In this document: one piece after another, positions 8,756-16,456 of the stretch | Layout of the letters: each line of letters starts with the position of its first letter | How positions within the stretch are numbered: position 1 is the stretch's first letter | NCBI GenBank assembly: GCA_031263485.1 | Contig: JAISFS010000155.1 | Location: 1-60,547, forward strand | Direction: 5' to 3' | DNA: 60,547 nt | Source of the DNA: Deltaproteobacteria bacterium | GTDB taxonomy: Bacteria > Desulfobacterota > Desulfarculia > Adiutricales > Adiutricaceae | Program-made: the position numbers and the translations under genes | Notes under the pieces: generated by a model | Database searches by the model: none | What the model saw: the letters and a program-made list of their open reading frames with translations, nothing else | What the model was told of the DNA's origin: nothing

Positions 8756-10165
8756 CTAATCCTTCATGGCGGGCCTCTCCATCACCCGCTCCACCAGATC
8801 GGCGCACTCCCTGGCCAGCGCGGCAATCTCGTCCATGTCCTCGCCCTCCATCATGACCCGCACCACGGGCTCGGTCCCGGAAGGCCTCAGGATCACCCGA
8901 CCGCGGTCGCCCAATCGGCTGCGGCACTCGGCCAGCATCCTGGCCACCTCGGGATTGCCCTCCACCTCCGAGGGGCGGGCGACCCTGACGTTAATGAGGA
9001 TCTGCGGCAGGGGGACCACCCGCGCCGCCAGCTCGTTCAACGGCAGTCCGGACTCCTTCATGACGGCCAGGGTCTGGAGGGCGGCCAGCGTCCCATCCCC
9101 TGTCGTGGCGTGGTCCACGAAGATGAGATGCCCCGACTTCTCGCCCCCGAAATTCAGGCTCTCGCGGCGAAGGCACTCGGCCACGTAGCGGTCCCCCACC
9201 TGGGAGCGGAAGAGCCGGATGCCTTCGCCGGAGAGCGCGGCTTCCAGGGCCATGTTGCTCATGACGGTTGCGCAGACCGCGTCGTTGTTGAGTTCCCCTT
9301 TGCGCTTCATGTGGGAGGCGCACAGGAACATGATCTGGTCCCCGTCGACCACCTTCCCGCCGGAGTCGATGAGGATCGCCCGGTCGGCATCCCCGTCCAG
9401 CGCCACGCCCAGATCCGCCCCGACGCGCACGACCTCCGCCGCGCAGACCTCCGGGTGAAGCGCCCCCAGGTCCAGGTTGATGTTGAAACCGTCCGGGGAT
9501 GCACCCAGCACATGCACGTGGGCTCCGAGCTCCTCGAAGACGGCGGGCGCCGACTGGTAGGCGGCGCCGTTCGCGCAGTCCAGCACGATGGTGATGCCTT
9601 CCAGGGTGAGGCCCTTGGGGAAGGCGCTCTTGAGCGAGACGACGTAGCGGCCCACGGCATCCCGGACGGGGAATGCCCGGCCCACGGCCCCGGCCTGGGG
9701 CCGGGCGGCGTCCAGGGTCGCCTTGTCCTTCATCAGGCGCTCCAGGCGCGCCTCGGTCTCGTCGGGGAGCTTCCAGCCCTGCCCGTCGAAGATCTTGAGG
9801 CCGTTGTCTTCGAAGGGGTTGTGCGAGGCGCTGATCACGATCCCCGCATCGGCCCTGGTGCTGGAGGTCAGGTTCGCGAGGCCCGGGGTGGGGAGCGTGT
9901 CCGCCAGCCAGGCGTCCCCGCCCTGGCTCATGACCCCGGCGGCGCAGGCGGACAGGAGCATGTCACCCGAGAGTCTGGTGTCCTTGCCTATCACGACCTT
10001 CGGTTTGCGGGAGAGTCTCTTGTCCTCGTGAAGGAGATGCGTGAGCGCCCTTCCCAGGGCCATTGCCGTGTCGGCGGTCATGGCCCCTCGGTTGACCACC
10101 CCGCGGATGCCGTCGGTCCCGAACAGGAGGCGCCTGGCCCCCGCTGCGGGGTCAATCTTTGTCAT
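8756..10165 (-). CDS. glmM: Phosphoglucosamine mutase
   Basis: GlmM interconverts glucosamine-6-phosphate and glucosamine-1-phosphate for UDP-GlcNAc, the peptidoglycan and lipopolysaccharide precursor. The product is 469 residues. Motifs: the N-terminal RLLFGTDGIRGVVN, the catalytic phosphoserine Ser114 in ISASHNPFEDNG, the Mg-binding loop DGDADR at 257-262, sugar-recognition GGEKSGH, and the phosphate-binding RPSGTEPVVRVM near the C-terminus. All four mutase domains are present. The ATG at 10165 gives the normal N-terminus. It is the last gene of the ftsH-folP-cdaA-cdaR-glmM order, but about 2 kb of spacer plus a coiled-coil gene separate it from cdaR, so it probably uses its own promoter at 10477-10505. 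Confidence 0.97.
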   Translation of the reverse strand: MTKIDPAAGARRLLFGTDGIRGVVNRGAMTADTAMALGRALTHLLHEDKRLSRKPKVVIGKDTRLSGDMLLSACAAGVMSQGGDAWLADTLPTPGLANLTSSTRADAGIVISASHNPFEDNGLKIFDGQGWKLPDETEARLERLMKDKATLDAARPQAGAVGRAFPVRDAVGRYVVSLKSAFPKGLTLEGITIVLDCANGAAYQSAPAVFEELGAHVHVLGASPDGFNINLDLGALHPEVCAAEVVRVGADLGVALDGDADRAILIDSGGKVVDGDQIMFLCASHMKRKGELNNDAVCATVMSNMALEAALSGEGIRLFRSQVGDRYVAECLRRESLNFGGEKSGHLIFVDHATTGDGTLAALQTLAVMKESGLPLNELAARVVPLPQILINVRVARPSEVEGNPEVARMLAECRSRLGDRGRVILRPSGTEPVVRVMMEGEDMDEIAALARECADLVERVMERPAMKD

Positions 10166-10955
10166 GCGTCTTTGCGCGAGGAAGCCCCGGCGGCGAGCAT
10201 CGGGAAGTATCGCACCCTCCTGATTCCGGTAGAATGGATGTGTTTGGTATGGGTTTGCACTGACGGGGGCGACGAGCTGCTGTCTTCCACCCCGGCGGGC
10301 ATGACGGGCTTCAGCATTTTTCCTGCGCAGGGCGTATGGGTACGCGGCTGGAACTCATCCTTCACAGTACATCGGCACCCCGCCTCGGATGTGCTTGGTC
10401 GATGCCCCGCGAACGGATACGAATCAAAAACAAACGACTTCACTAGATTGCATTTGATAGCATTTAATTATATTTGATTATATATGGTTATAGGTTGAAT
10501 GTCTTGTTATGATACCTTAAGTTGTTTCCATTGGTTTTCTTGTGCATGCCGCGAGTACCTTGCGGGCTCGGCCCTCCAGGCCGGACCTCGCGGGGTGGCT
10601 TTTCTGGAACAGGATTATTTTCGCCGTGCCTGTCGGTTGCGTTAACAGCGTGCGCCCTTGCGTTCTGGGCGGGAATCATCCGCGCGGGCGTCTGCCGTGC
10701 CCCTGTCCTCGTCGACGCAGGACCAGCGACCGGGCACGGGAATCGGGCCTGCCGCCTGGAAAGCGGTGTCCGGCATGCCAAGAAGGGTCGAGGACTCCGG
10801 CAACGCGTCCTCGCTTGCGGTTAGGCTCGCGGGCAACATCGGACGGGGCACTTGCTGTTTCGACCGTCGGCCAGACCAGGAGGTGCCTCAGGCGAGGCTT
10901 GACTGACGGGCAGGTGGAGGATCGTTGCCGGATGCAGGGATAAAAGGATCGGCGG
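10166..10955. other. Spacer upstream of glmM
   Basis: Includes a sharply AT-rich block (about 10,440-10,545) with the glmM promoter. Next to it are four 10 bp direct repeats of the type CATTTGATAG / TATTTGATTA (10,451-10,490), spaced at about one helical turn. The rest is GC-rich and I see no gene. Confidence 0.55.
10477..10505 (-). promoter_or_regulatory. Promoter-like site for glmM
   Basis: On the minus strand AAGACA (plus 10500-10505), a 17 bp spacer and a perfect TATAAT (plus 10477-10482), about 310 bp ahead of the glmM start, inside an AT-rich island. Confidence 0.5.
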
Positions 10956-11393
10956 TCACTCAGAACGTGGTTCCACCGGTTCAGCAGTCGTCGGCGTTCT
11001 CTGTTCGGAGACGCTCTCATTTTGGCGGGGAATCCGATGGTGCCGTCTCCGGATCGTGGCTAACGCAGGCGGTCCGTTAAGGGAACCCAGCAATGTCCCG
11101 AAAGCCACCCGCAAATTCGTGACTTTCGAGGATACCGCGTCAATCTTGGCATCCAGCTTGTCAATCTTGGCTTCCAGGTTGGTTTTAACGTTGTCAATCT
11201 TGGCATCCAGCTTGTCAATCTTGGCTTCCAGGTTGGTTTTAACCTTGTCAATTTTGGCATCCAGCTTGTCAATCTTGGTATCCATCTTGTCCAGCCGTTT
11301 CGATATGCTGTTAAGGATATAAAGGATGAACCCCATCAAAACAGTGATTATTATGCCGATGGCCCACTGTAATATAGTGACTTGAGGGAGCAT
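10956..11393 (-). CDS. Small membrane-anchored coiled-coil repeat protein
   Basis: About 145 residues when started at the ATG at 11393, which has an AGGAA ribosome-binding site a few bases upstream. The frame stays open further upstream, but that part reads through a 22 bp tandem duplication and is unlikely to be coding. Layout: one N-terminal membrane helix (ILQWAIGIIITVLMGFILYI); a basic/acidic coiled coil built from an 18-residue repeat with KIDKLDAKID cores; then a less ordered basic tail. The repeat is encoded by near-identical 54 bp units. This architecture fits a membrane-tethered coiled-coil rod, but I recognise no specific family and assign no function. It interrupts the spacing between cdaR and glmM. 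Confidence 0.65.
   Translation of the reverse strand: MLPQVTILQWAIGIIITVLMGFILYILNSISKRLDKMDTKIDKLDAKIDKVKTNLEAKIDKLDAKIDNVKTNLEAKIDKLDAKIDAVSSKVTNLRVAFGTLLGSLNGPPALATIRRRHHRIPRQNESVSEQRTPTTAEPVEPRSE
11141..11290. repeat. 54 bp repeat inside the coiled-coil gene
   Basis: Near-identical units begin at 11141, 11195 and 11249 (the third partial). Each unit encodes 18 residues, a whole number of codons, so copy-number change keeps the frame and would lengthen or shorten the coiled coil. Confidence 0.85.
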
Positions 11394-12148
11394 AAGATTC
11401 CTGTCGCAGTCTTTCCTGGCCCCTGTCGCAGTCTTTCCTGGCCCCTGCTTGACTTCGGCGTCCAGGCCTCCGGTGTCGTCAAAATCATAAGCTTTGGCCA
11501 GGGTTTGCGGATGTGGCGGCCTGCCGTCAGACGCCAAATCGTCACGAGCTTCTCGATTTATGTTTTAAAGCACTGGCTCCCAGTGCCATGGCACCGGTCG
11601 GGACATCGGGGATGACCCTTAGGCTCTTCGCCGGCCAGGCCTGGCAAGGTGCCTAATCCTCCTGATCAGACATAATAACAGGAAATCGTTGACATTGTAA
11701 GTCGTAGAGACGTAAGCCCGGAGCTTCAGTTCCCAGAGCCCCGTTGCCTCATGGAGGCAATTGTGGCGGATGCGCGGGCCGAAGGGAGCATTCCGGATTC
11801 TCGTTGAAAGTGACTTCAAGATCTTACGCGTTCATGTCGATTATCAACGCCCCGCCGCATGAAACCTTTGAAGCCATGATAATCTGGTTGGTGGCTCAGG
11901 GGTGCCTCAACCCATATGAAAGCTACCCGCCGATATATATCATATGATACAACATGTAAGATATGTCCCGCAAAGGCCATACAAAGGGGGCTTTGCCGAA
12001 GCCGAGGTCGACCGCTGAGAACGGGCGAACGGGGAACGGGGCCCGGGGGTCGCAACCGGCCAAGGAAGGACGGCAAATTACCGGATGGCCGGACGACCGG
12101 ATTGCCGGACATGCGGGCGAGGACAGCAGGGCTCCGGGCTGAGGGGCG
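11394..12148. other. Spacer between cdaR and the coiled-coil gene
   Basis: Contains a two-copy 22 bp tandem duplication (about 11,402-11,447) and a 12 bp palindrome TATCATATGATA at 11938-11949. The palindrome adjoins a motif (minus strand, ATGTTGTATCAT) that also occurs upstream of the 6347 pseudogene. Short frames on both strands are not convincing. No gene called. Confidence 0.5.
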
Positions 12149-13489
12149 TCATCCGCCGTTCGTCCTGCGGGAAGCCGCCGGAGGCGTAACAGGGCGGCCC
12201 GGGGGATTCGCGGAACTGGATTCGGTCCGAGTAGTCGCTGTGGAATCGGCGTCCTCGACTGCCCCAGTAGGGGTTTCTGGCAAGGCGGAGGCATCTGGCA
12301 AGGCGGAGGCATCGGATGCAGCGGATGCGTTGGGCAATGCGGACGCGTCTGACGGGGCGGAGGCTTCGCGCAAGGCGGAGGCGTCTACGGGTCCGGAACC
12401 GGGCGCGAGGACCGTCCCGCCGCCTTCGACGGAGGCGCCGCCGATGAGCTCGTCCCATTTCTCCTGCGAGCGGCGCTCGGAGATTTCCGTCCAGCTCTCC
12501 CCGGTCAGACGCACCGACTCCACGCGCGGGGGGTCGAAGCTCATGGAGACGCCCGGGATCTGGGCCGCGGCCTTCACTTCCACCTGGACGGGCTCGCCCT
12601 CCGCGACCAGGTGGGGGTCCACGTCGGCCACCAGGGTCACATCGGCAGGCATCGGCTGGCGGTCGGCGGGCCTGTCGGCGCGGAAGGTGAGCGTCACCCT
12701 CACGGCGGGGGGGTCCAGGGCAATCGGGTCAGGCGGGCCGACGAACCCGGGCTCCTCGGGAGGATCGCGGCGGATCTCCACTTCCCTGTAGAAGCTCTTG
12801 GTTAGCATCCGGATCTCGACCGGCAGATGCGCCGCGAAACGCTCCGGCATCACCCTGAGCCAGGCCGCCTGGCCTTCGCCCAGCAGGGGCACGATCTCCA
12901 GGGAGTTGCTGTCGTCCGTGATCATCCTGCCCGGCTGGGCGAAGCGGGTCCTCAACTCGCTTATGCCGTCTATCCTGTCATCGGGCGCCAGGATGCGGGC
13001 CGTGGGGGGCGTTATCTCCCAGGGCCCCACCGGCTGCAGGTAGGTGGCCATGACGTTCGTCTCGTCCGGGTGCCTCACGGGCACGTCCCGCTGGCGGATG
13101 GGCACGCCCGTGAAGGTTATTTCCGTGGGGGTGGCCTGCGGGGCGCGGATGTTGCGGGGAAGCGGGGGGGTCACGTTCCCTTCGAGCACGATGGGGATCG
13201 AGTTTTCCCCGGGGTGGGCGCTGGAGAGGTCCACCGCCACGGTGGTCCTGGAGTTGCTGGGGCGGTCGATGAGCTGGAACTGCGCCTGGGTGGCCTCCAC
13301 GCTGACCGTGATCGTCTTGGGGAGCGCGTCCGGGTCCACGTAGAGCCCCGGGGGAAGCTCGGAGTACAGGGGCACCGCCTCGATGTCCCGGGCCGAGACG
13401 TTCTGGCTGGTGAAGAACACCCACATGCCCGCCGCTCCGGCGAGGCAGACGATTATCCAGGTGAGTTCCTTTAGGAGGAAGTTTCTCAC
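12149..13489 (-). CDS. cdaR: CdaR, YbbR-domain regulator of the c-di-AMP cyclase
   Basis: A 446-residue protein with a GTG start at 13489, 12 bp after the cdaA stop codon, so it is almost certainly cotranscribed with cdaA. One N-terminal membrane helix (about residues 9-28, WIIVCLAGAAGMWVFFTS) is followed by an extracytoplasmic beta-rich region of YbbR-type repeats to about residue 350. In Firmicutes CdaR binds and modulates CdaA; the same role is inferred here from gene order. The last 90 residues are an Ala/Ser/Asp/Pro-rich tail with repeated DASALP units encoded by short tandem DNA repeats (about 12,270-12,400). That tail is probably disordered and is not typical of the family. Confidence 0.85.
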   Translation of the reverse strand: MRNFLLKELTWIIVCLAGAAGMWVFFTSQNVSARDIEAVPLYSELPPGLYVDPDALPKTITVSVEATQAQFQLIDRPSNSRTTVAVDLSSAHPGENSIPIVLEGNVTPPLPRNIRAPQATPTEITFTGVPIRQRDVPVRHPDETNVMATYLQPVGPWEITPPTARILAPDDRIDGISELRTRFAQPGRMITDDSNSLEIVPLLGEGQAAWLRVMPERFAAHLPVEIRMLTKSFYREVEIRRDPPEEPGFVGPPDPIALDPPAVRVTLTFRADRPADRQPMPADVTLVADVDPHLVAEGEPVQVEVKAAAQIPGVSMSFDPPRVESVRLTGESWTEISERRSQEKWDELIGGASVEGGGTVLAPGSGPVDASALREASAPSDASALPNASAASDASALPDASALPETPTGAVEDADSTATTRTESSSANPPGRPVTPPAASRRTNGG

Positions 13490-13501
13490 GCCGTTTCCAC
13501 C

Positions 13502-14320
13502 CTAGCCCAGCCTCCTGGGCGGCTTCCTGGACTTGGACCGGGAGTCGTCCGCGAGCCCGAGGTTCGCCAGGAGCTTGTTCTTGAGGGCCCCCGCGCCCAT
13601 CATGACCTCCACCTCGCCGTCCTTGACGAAGCTCACGAGCCCCCGCTCCTCGGAGACCACCACGATGAGCGCGTCGGATTCCCGCGAAAGGCTTATGGCC
13701 GCGCGGTGGCGGGTCCCGAAGAACTGGGAGGCGCTGTACTCGGTGGGCAGGAGCGGCAGGAAGCACCCCGCCGCCTCGATCCTGCCGTCCCGGAGGATGA
13801 CCGCCCCGTCGTGCAGAGGCGCCTTGGTGTTGAAGATGGCCAACAGCAGCCTGTCCGAGATGTTGGCCTGGAGGATGGCGGCGTTCTCCATGTGCTCCCC
13901 CAGGTTCACGCCCCGCTCGAAGACGATGAGCGCCCCGGTGCGCTTCTCCGCCATGTAGAAGCTGGCCCGGCACACCTCGTTCACCGCCGCGATCATGGTG
14001 GAGCCCCGCTTGAAGCCCCAGAATTTCCCGGCCCTGGCGAGCCCCCTCCTGATGTCCGTCGAGAACAGCACCACCAGCATCACGAAGATGTTGGTGAAGA
14101 TGTTGTCCATTATGTAGCTGAAGGTCAGAAGCTCGAGGCTGCGCGTCAGGAAGTAGAACAGGACGATGACGATGATGCCCACGACCACCTGGGCGCTCCG
14201 GGTTCCCCTGATGAGCCTGACCACGTAGTAGAAGATGCCGGCGACGAGGACGATGTCCAGCACGTCCTGCCAGCGCATGATCTCGTAACTGTTCCTGGCT
14301 GTCTGGAGAAAATCGAACAT
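13502..14320 (-). CDS. cdaA: Diadenylate cyclase CdaA
   Basis: CdaA joins two ATP into cyclic di-AMP, a second messenger for osmolyte and cell-wall control, at the inner membrane face. The product is 272 residues, the family length. Three N-terminal membrane helices (about 21-37, 43-58 and 66-86) precede a DAC (DisA_N) domain. Its signatures are present: the DGA motif at 171-173 in APLHDGAVIL and the RHR motif at 204-206 in FGTRHRAAISLS, plus ALIVVVSEERG. A basic tail (SRSKSRKPPRR) ends it. The ATG at 14320 is clear. It is followed directly by cdaR. Confidence 0.95.
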   Translation of the reverse strand: MFDFLQTARNSYEIMRWQDVLDIVLVAGIFYYVVRLIRGTRSAQVVVGIIVIVLFYFLTRSLELLTFSYIMDNIFTNIFVMLVVLFSTDIRRGLARAGKFWGFKRGSTMIAAVNEVCRASFYMAEKRTGALIVFERGVNLGEHMENAAILQANISDRLLLAIFNTKAPLHDGAVILRDGRIEAAGCFLPLLPTEYSASQFFGTRHRAAISLSRESDALIVVVSEERGLVSFVKDGEVEVMMGAGALKNKLLANLGLADDSRSKSRKPPRRLG

Positions 14321-14496
14321 GGCGGCTCTGGGCGGGGGGAGAGGGCGGGGCGCCGGGTCTCCGGGAAGGCCCCGGGGAGGCAGTCGCGGCCCGGGGGTGG
14401 ACTGAATGGCTGAAGCGCAAGGTAAGCGGTCGGTGCGCCGGGCCGGAAGCGGCCGGCCCGGCGGGCCGCCGCGCCCGGCAGGGGCCCTGATGGCTC

Positions 14497-15020
14497 ATGC
14501 GCAGGCGGAAATGCGAAAGCCTTGAGGCGCAAGGGATATCGCGGGCGGCCTCAAGGCGCGGACGGAAAAGTCGAACGTAAGGCCCCGCGCCTCGAGGCGC
14601 GGGGCGGAAAGGCGGGGCCGTGAGGCCGGCATGCCTCGAGGCGGGGACCGGAAAGCGCAAAGCCATGGTGCGCAAGGGGTATCGCGGGATCCGGTCTCGC
14701 AGGCGGAATACGCAAGGCGGAAATCTTTGATGCGCAAGAGCCGCGATGGGAGGCCATCGCGCATGATGAAAGCGCCAAGCGGAATGGCTTGAAACGCGCG
14801 GGCATCGCGGGTGGCCATCGTACTGGCGGAAAGCGAAAGGCGGAATGCCTTGATACGCGAGGGGCGTTGCGGGCGGCCCTCGCGCGGGTTGAAAGCGTAA
14901 GGCGGAATGCCTTGAAGCGCGAGGGGAGTTGATGGATCCCCTTGCACGGGTCGAAAGCGGAAGGCGGAACGAATCGAAACGCGAGAGCCGCGACTGGAGG
15001 CGCCGGGGCCCCGGATGAGG
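14497..15020. repeat. Array of about eight diverged 61-62 bp repeats
   Basis: Fills most of the cdaA-folP spacer (14321-15148). Aligned units start near 14656, 14717, 14778, 14839, 14901 and 14963; older, more diverged copies precede them from about 14,500. The shared core is GGCGGAATGCCTTGAAGCGC followed by GAG. Frames across it (for example 14551-15123 minus) give repetitive Phe/Arg/Leu-rich peptides and are not genes. The remainder of the spacer shows nothing recognisable. Confidence 0.8.
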
Positions 15021-15148
15021 GTGTGAGCCTTAAAGAGGCCGGACCGACGGGTCCGGCGGCACGCCGCGGGGCGCCTTCGGGACCGGCGGGGAAGGCCGGG
15101 GCCCAGCGGAGAAATAGGGCCAAGCGGGGCAGTCGGGCCTTGCGGGCG

Positions 15149-16084
15149 CTAAGGCGCGAGTGCGCCCCTCGCGACGGCCTCGGCCACCTTGAGGGCTTCC
15201 GTCGCGGCCTTGACGTTGTGGACCCGCACGACCCTGGCCCCCTTCATGACGGAGATGGCGCTGGCGACGGCGGTCGCGAGATCCCGGTCCGCCGGCGCGG
15301 CGCCGTCCAGGATCCTGCCCAGGAAGGCCTTGCGGGAAAGGGCCATCATGGTGCGGTAGCCCGGAGGGAAGACCTCGGCCAGCCGCGAGATGAGCGTAAG
15401 GTTGTGGTCGGCGGTCTTGCCGAAGCCCAGTCCGGGATCAAGGATGATCGAGCCGCGGAGGACCCCGGCCCGCTCGGCGTCCAAGGCCCTCTCCCACAGG
15501 AACTCCCGCACCTCCGAGACCACGTCCCCGTAGCTGGGCTCCAGCTGCATCGTCCTGGGGTCCCCCTGCATGTGCATGAGGACTATGGGCACGCCCGCGT
15601 CGGCCGCCAGCCTGAAGATGCGCTTGTCCTTGCGGCCGGCGTAGATGTCGTTCAGCATGGATGCCCCGGCCATGACCGCTCGGGCCGCGGTGGAGAAGCG
15701 GTAGGTGTCCACCGACACGGGCGGGCAGCCGGGGATCTCCCTCAGGGCCTCCAGGACCGGGAGGAGCCTCTTCCACTCCTCGCCCTCCGGGGTGGGCTCG
15801 GAGCCGGGCCGGGTGGTCTCGGCCCCTATGTCTATGATCTGTGCGCCCTCGGCGATGAGTTCCCTGGCCCGTCCCGCGGCCTTCTCCGGATCGAGCCACT
15901 TGCCCCCGTCCGAGAAGGAGTCAGGGGTGACGTTCAGCACGCCCATGACGACGGGTCGCGAAAAGTCCAGGGTGAAGCGCCGCCCGTCAGGGTGGGTCCA
16001 GGCCAGGGGGCTTTGCGGGTCGAAGATCTGGCCCGGGCGCCTGAAGCACGTTTCCCTGCGCCTTCTGTACTTTCTGGATAGCAT
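15149..16084 (-). CDS. folP: Dihydropteroate synthase
   Basis: FolP couples p-aminobenzoate to the pterin pyrophosphate to make dihydropteroate in folate synthesis. The TIM-barrel signatures are all present in order: VMGVLNVTPDSFSDGG (about 46-61), IIDIGAETTRPGS, PPVSVDTYR, MLNDIYAGR, IVLMHMQGDPRTMQ, ILDPGLGFGKTADHN, ALSRKAFLG and the terminal RVVRVHNVK. The product has 311 residues, with roughly 40 residues before the first barrel strand, slightly longer than usual. The ATG at 16084 is the only convincing start. It lies between ftsH and cdaA, as in related genomes. Confidence 0.96.
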   Translation of the reverse strand: MLSRKYRRRRETCFRRPGQIFDPQSPLAWTHPDGRRFTLDFSRPVVMGVLNVTPDSFSDGGKWLDPEKAAGRARELIAEGAQIIDIGAETTRPGSEPTPEGEEWKRLLPVLEALREIPGCPPVSVDTYRFSTAARAVMAGASMLNDIYAGRKDKRIFRLAADAGVPIVLMHMQGDPRTMQLEPSYGDVVSEVREFLWERALDAERAGVLRGSIILDPGLGFGKTADHNLTLISRLAEVFPPGYRTMMALSRKAFLGRILDGAAPADRDLATAVASAISVMKGARVVRVHNVKAATEALKVAEAVARGALAP

Positions 16085-16456
16085 CTTCCGCCTCTTGAGC
16101 CTGTCCCGGAATTTCGCGCGGTCTCGCTCCGCCTTGGCGCGGCTGGCCTATGCCCTTCACGTCGGCGCGGGCTCTCCCGCCCGGCCCCGGAAACGTCCGC
16201 GTCCCGGTCCGGCTCCCTGCGCCCGGCTCGGGTACGGCTCGGCACGATCTGCGGACGGTTCGAATCCGTCCCTCGGCACCGTCTTCCGGCTGGGTTCCGA
16301 GCGGGGTCTCCAGGGCGGAATCCGGGCCCGGGCCGCAGGCGTCACCGGACGGCTTGCGCCTGGGTGTGGCGGTCCGGCGCTCCCGGCGGAACCTCGCTCG
16401 GGTGAAGGCCGCAGACGGGCTCCAGGTCCCCGATCGTCTTCGGGCCGTAAGCCCGT
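16085..16456. other. Spacer between ftsH and folP
   Basis: GC-rich, no gene. It contains the tRNA-like 3' fragment at 16254-16280. The rest has no visible repeats or promoters. Confidence 0.5.
16254..16280 (+). pseudogene. tRNA 3'-end fragment, tRNA-Leu-like
   Basis: A perfect T arm: stem GACGG (16254-16258), loop TTCGAAT, stem CCGTC (16266-16270). It is followed by a 7 nt acceptor strand CCTCGGC, discriminator A and CC. This matches the 3' end of tRNAs that begin GCCGAGG, typically leucine tRNAs. I could find no GCCGAGG acceptor half, D arm or anticodon arm upstream, so only the 3' end is present. Such fragments are commonly left at integration sites; a chance match cannot be excluded. Confidence 0.5.

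Noticed and set aside
8336-10477. 713-codon plus-strand frame
   Set aside because: Mostly the reverse complement of glmM plus the 42 bp repeat array; no protein motif.
14551-15123. 190-codon minus-strand frame in the cdaA-folP spacer
   Set aside because: Entirely made of the 61-62 bp repeat; peptide is a repetition artefact.
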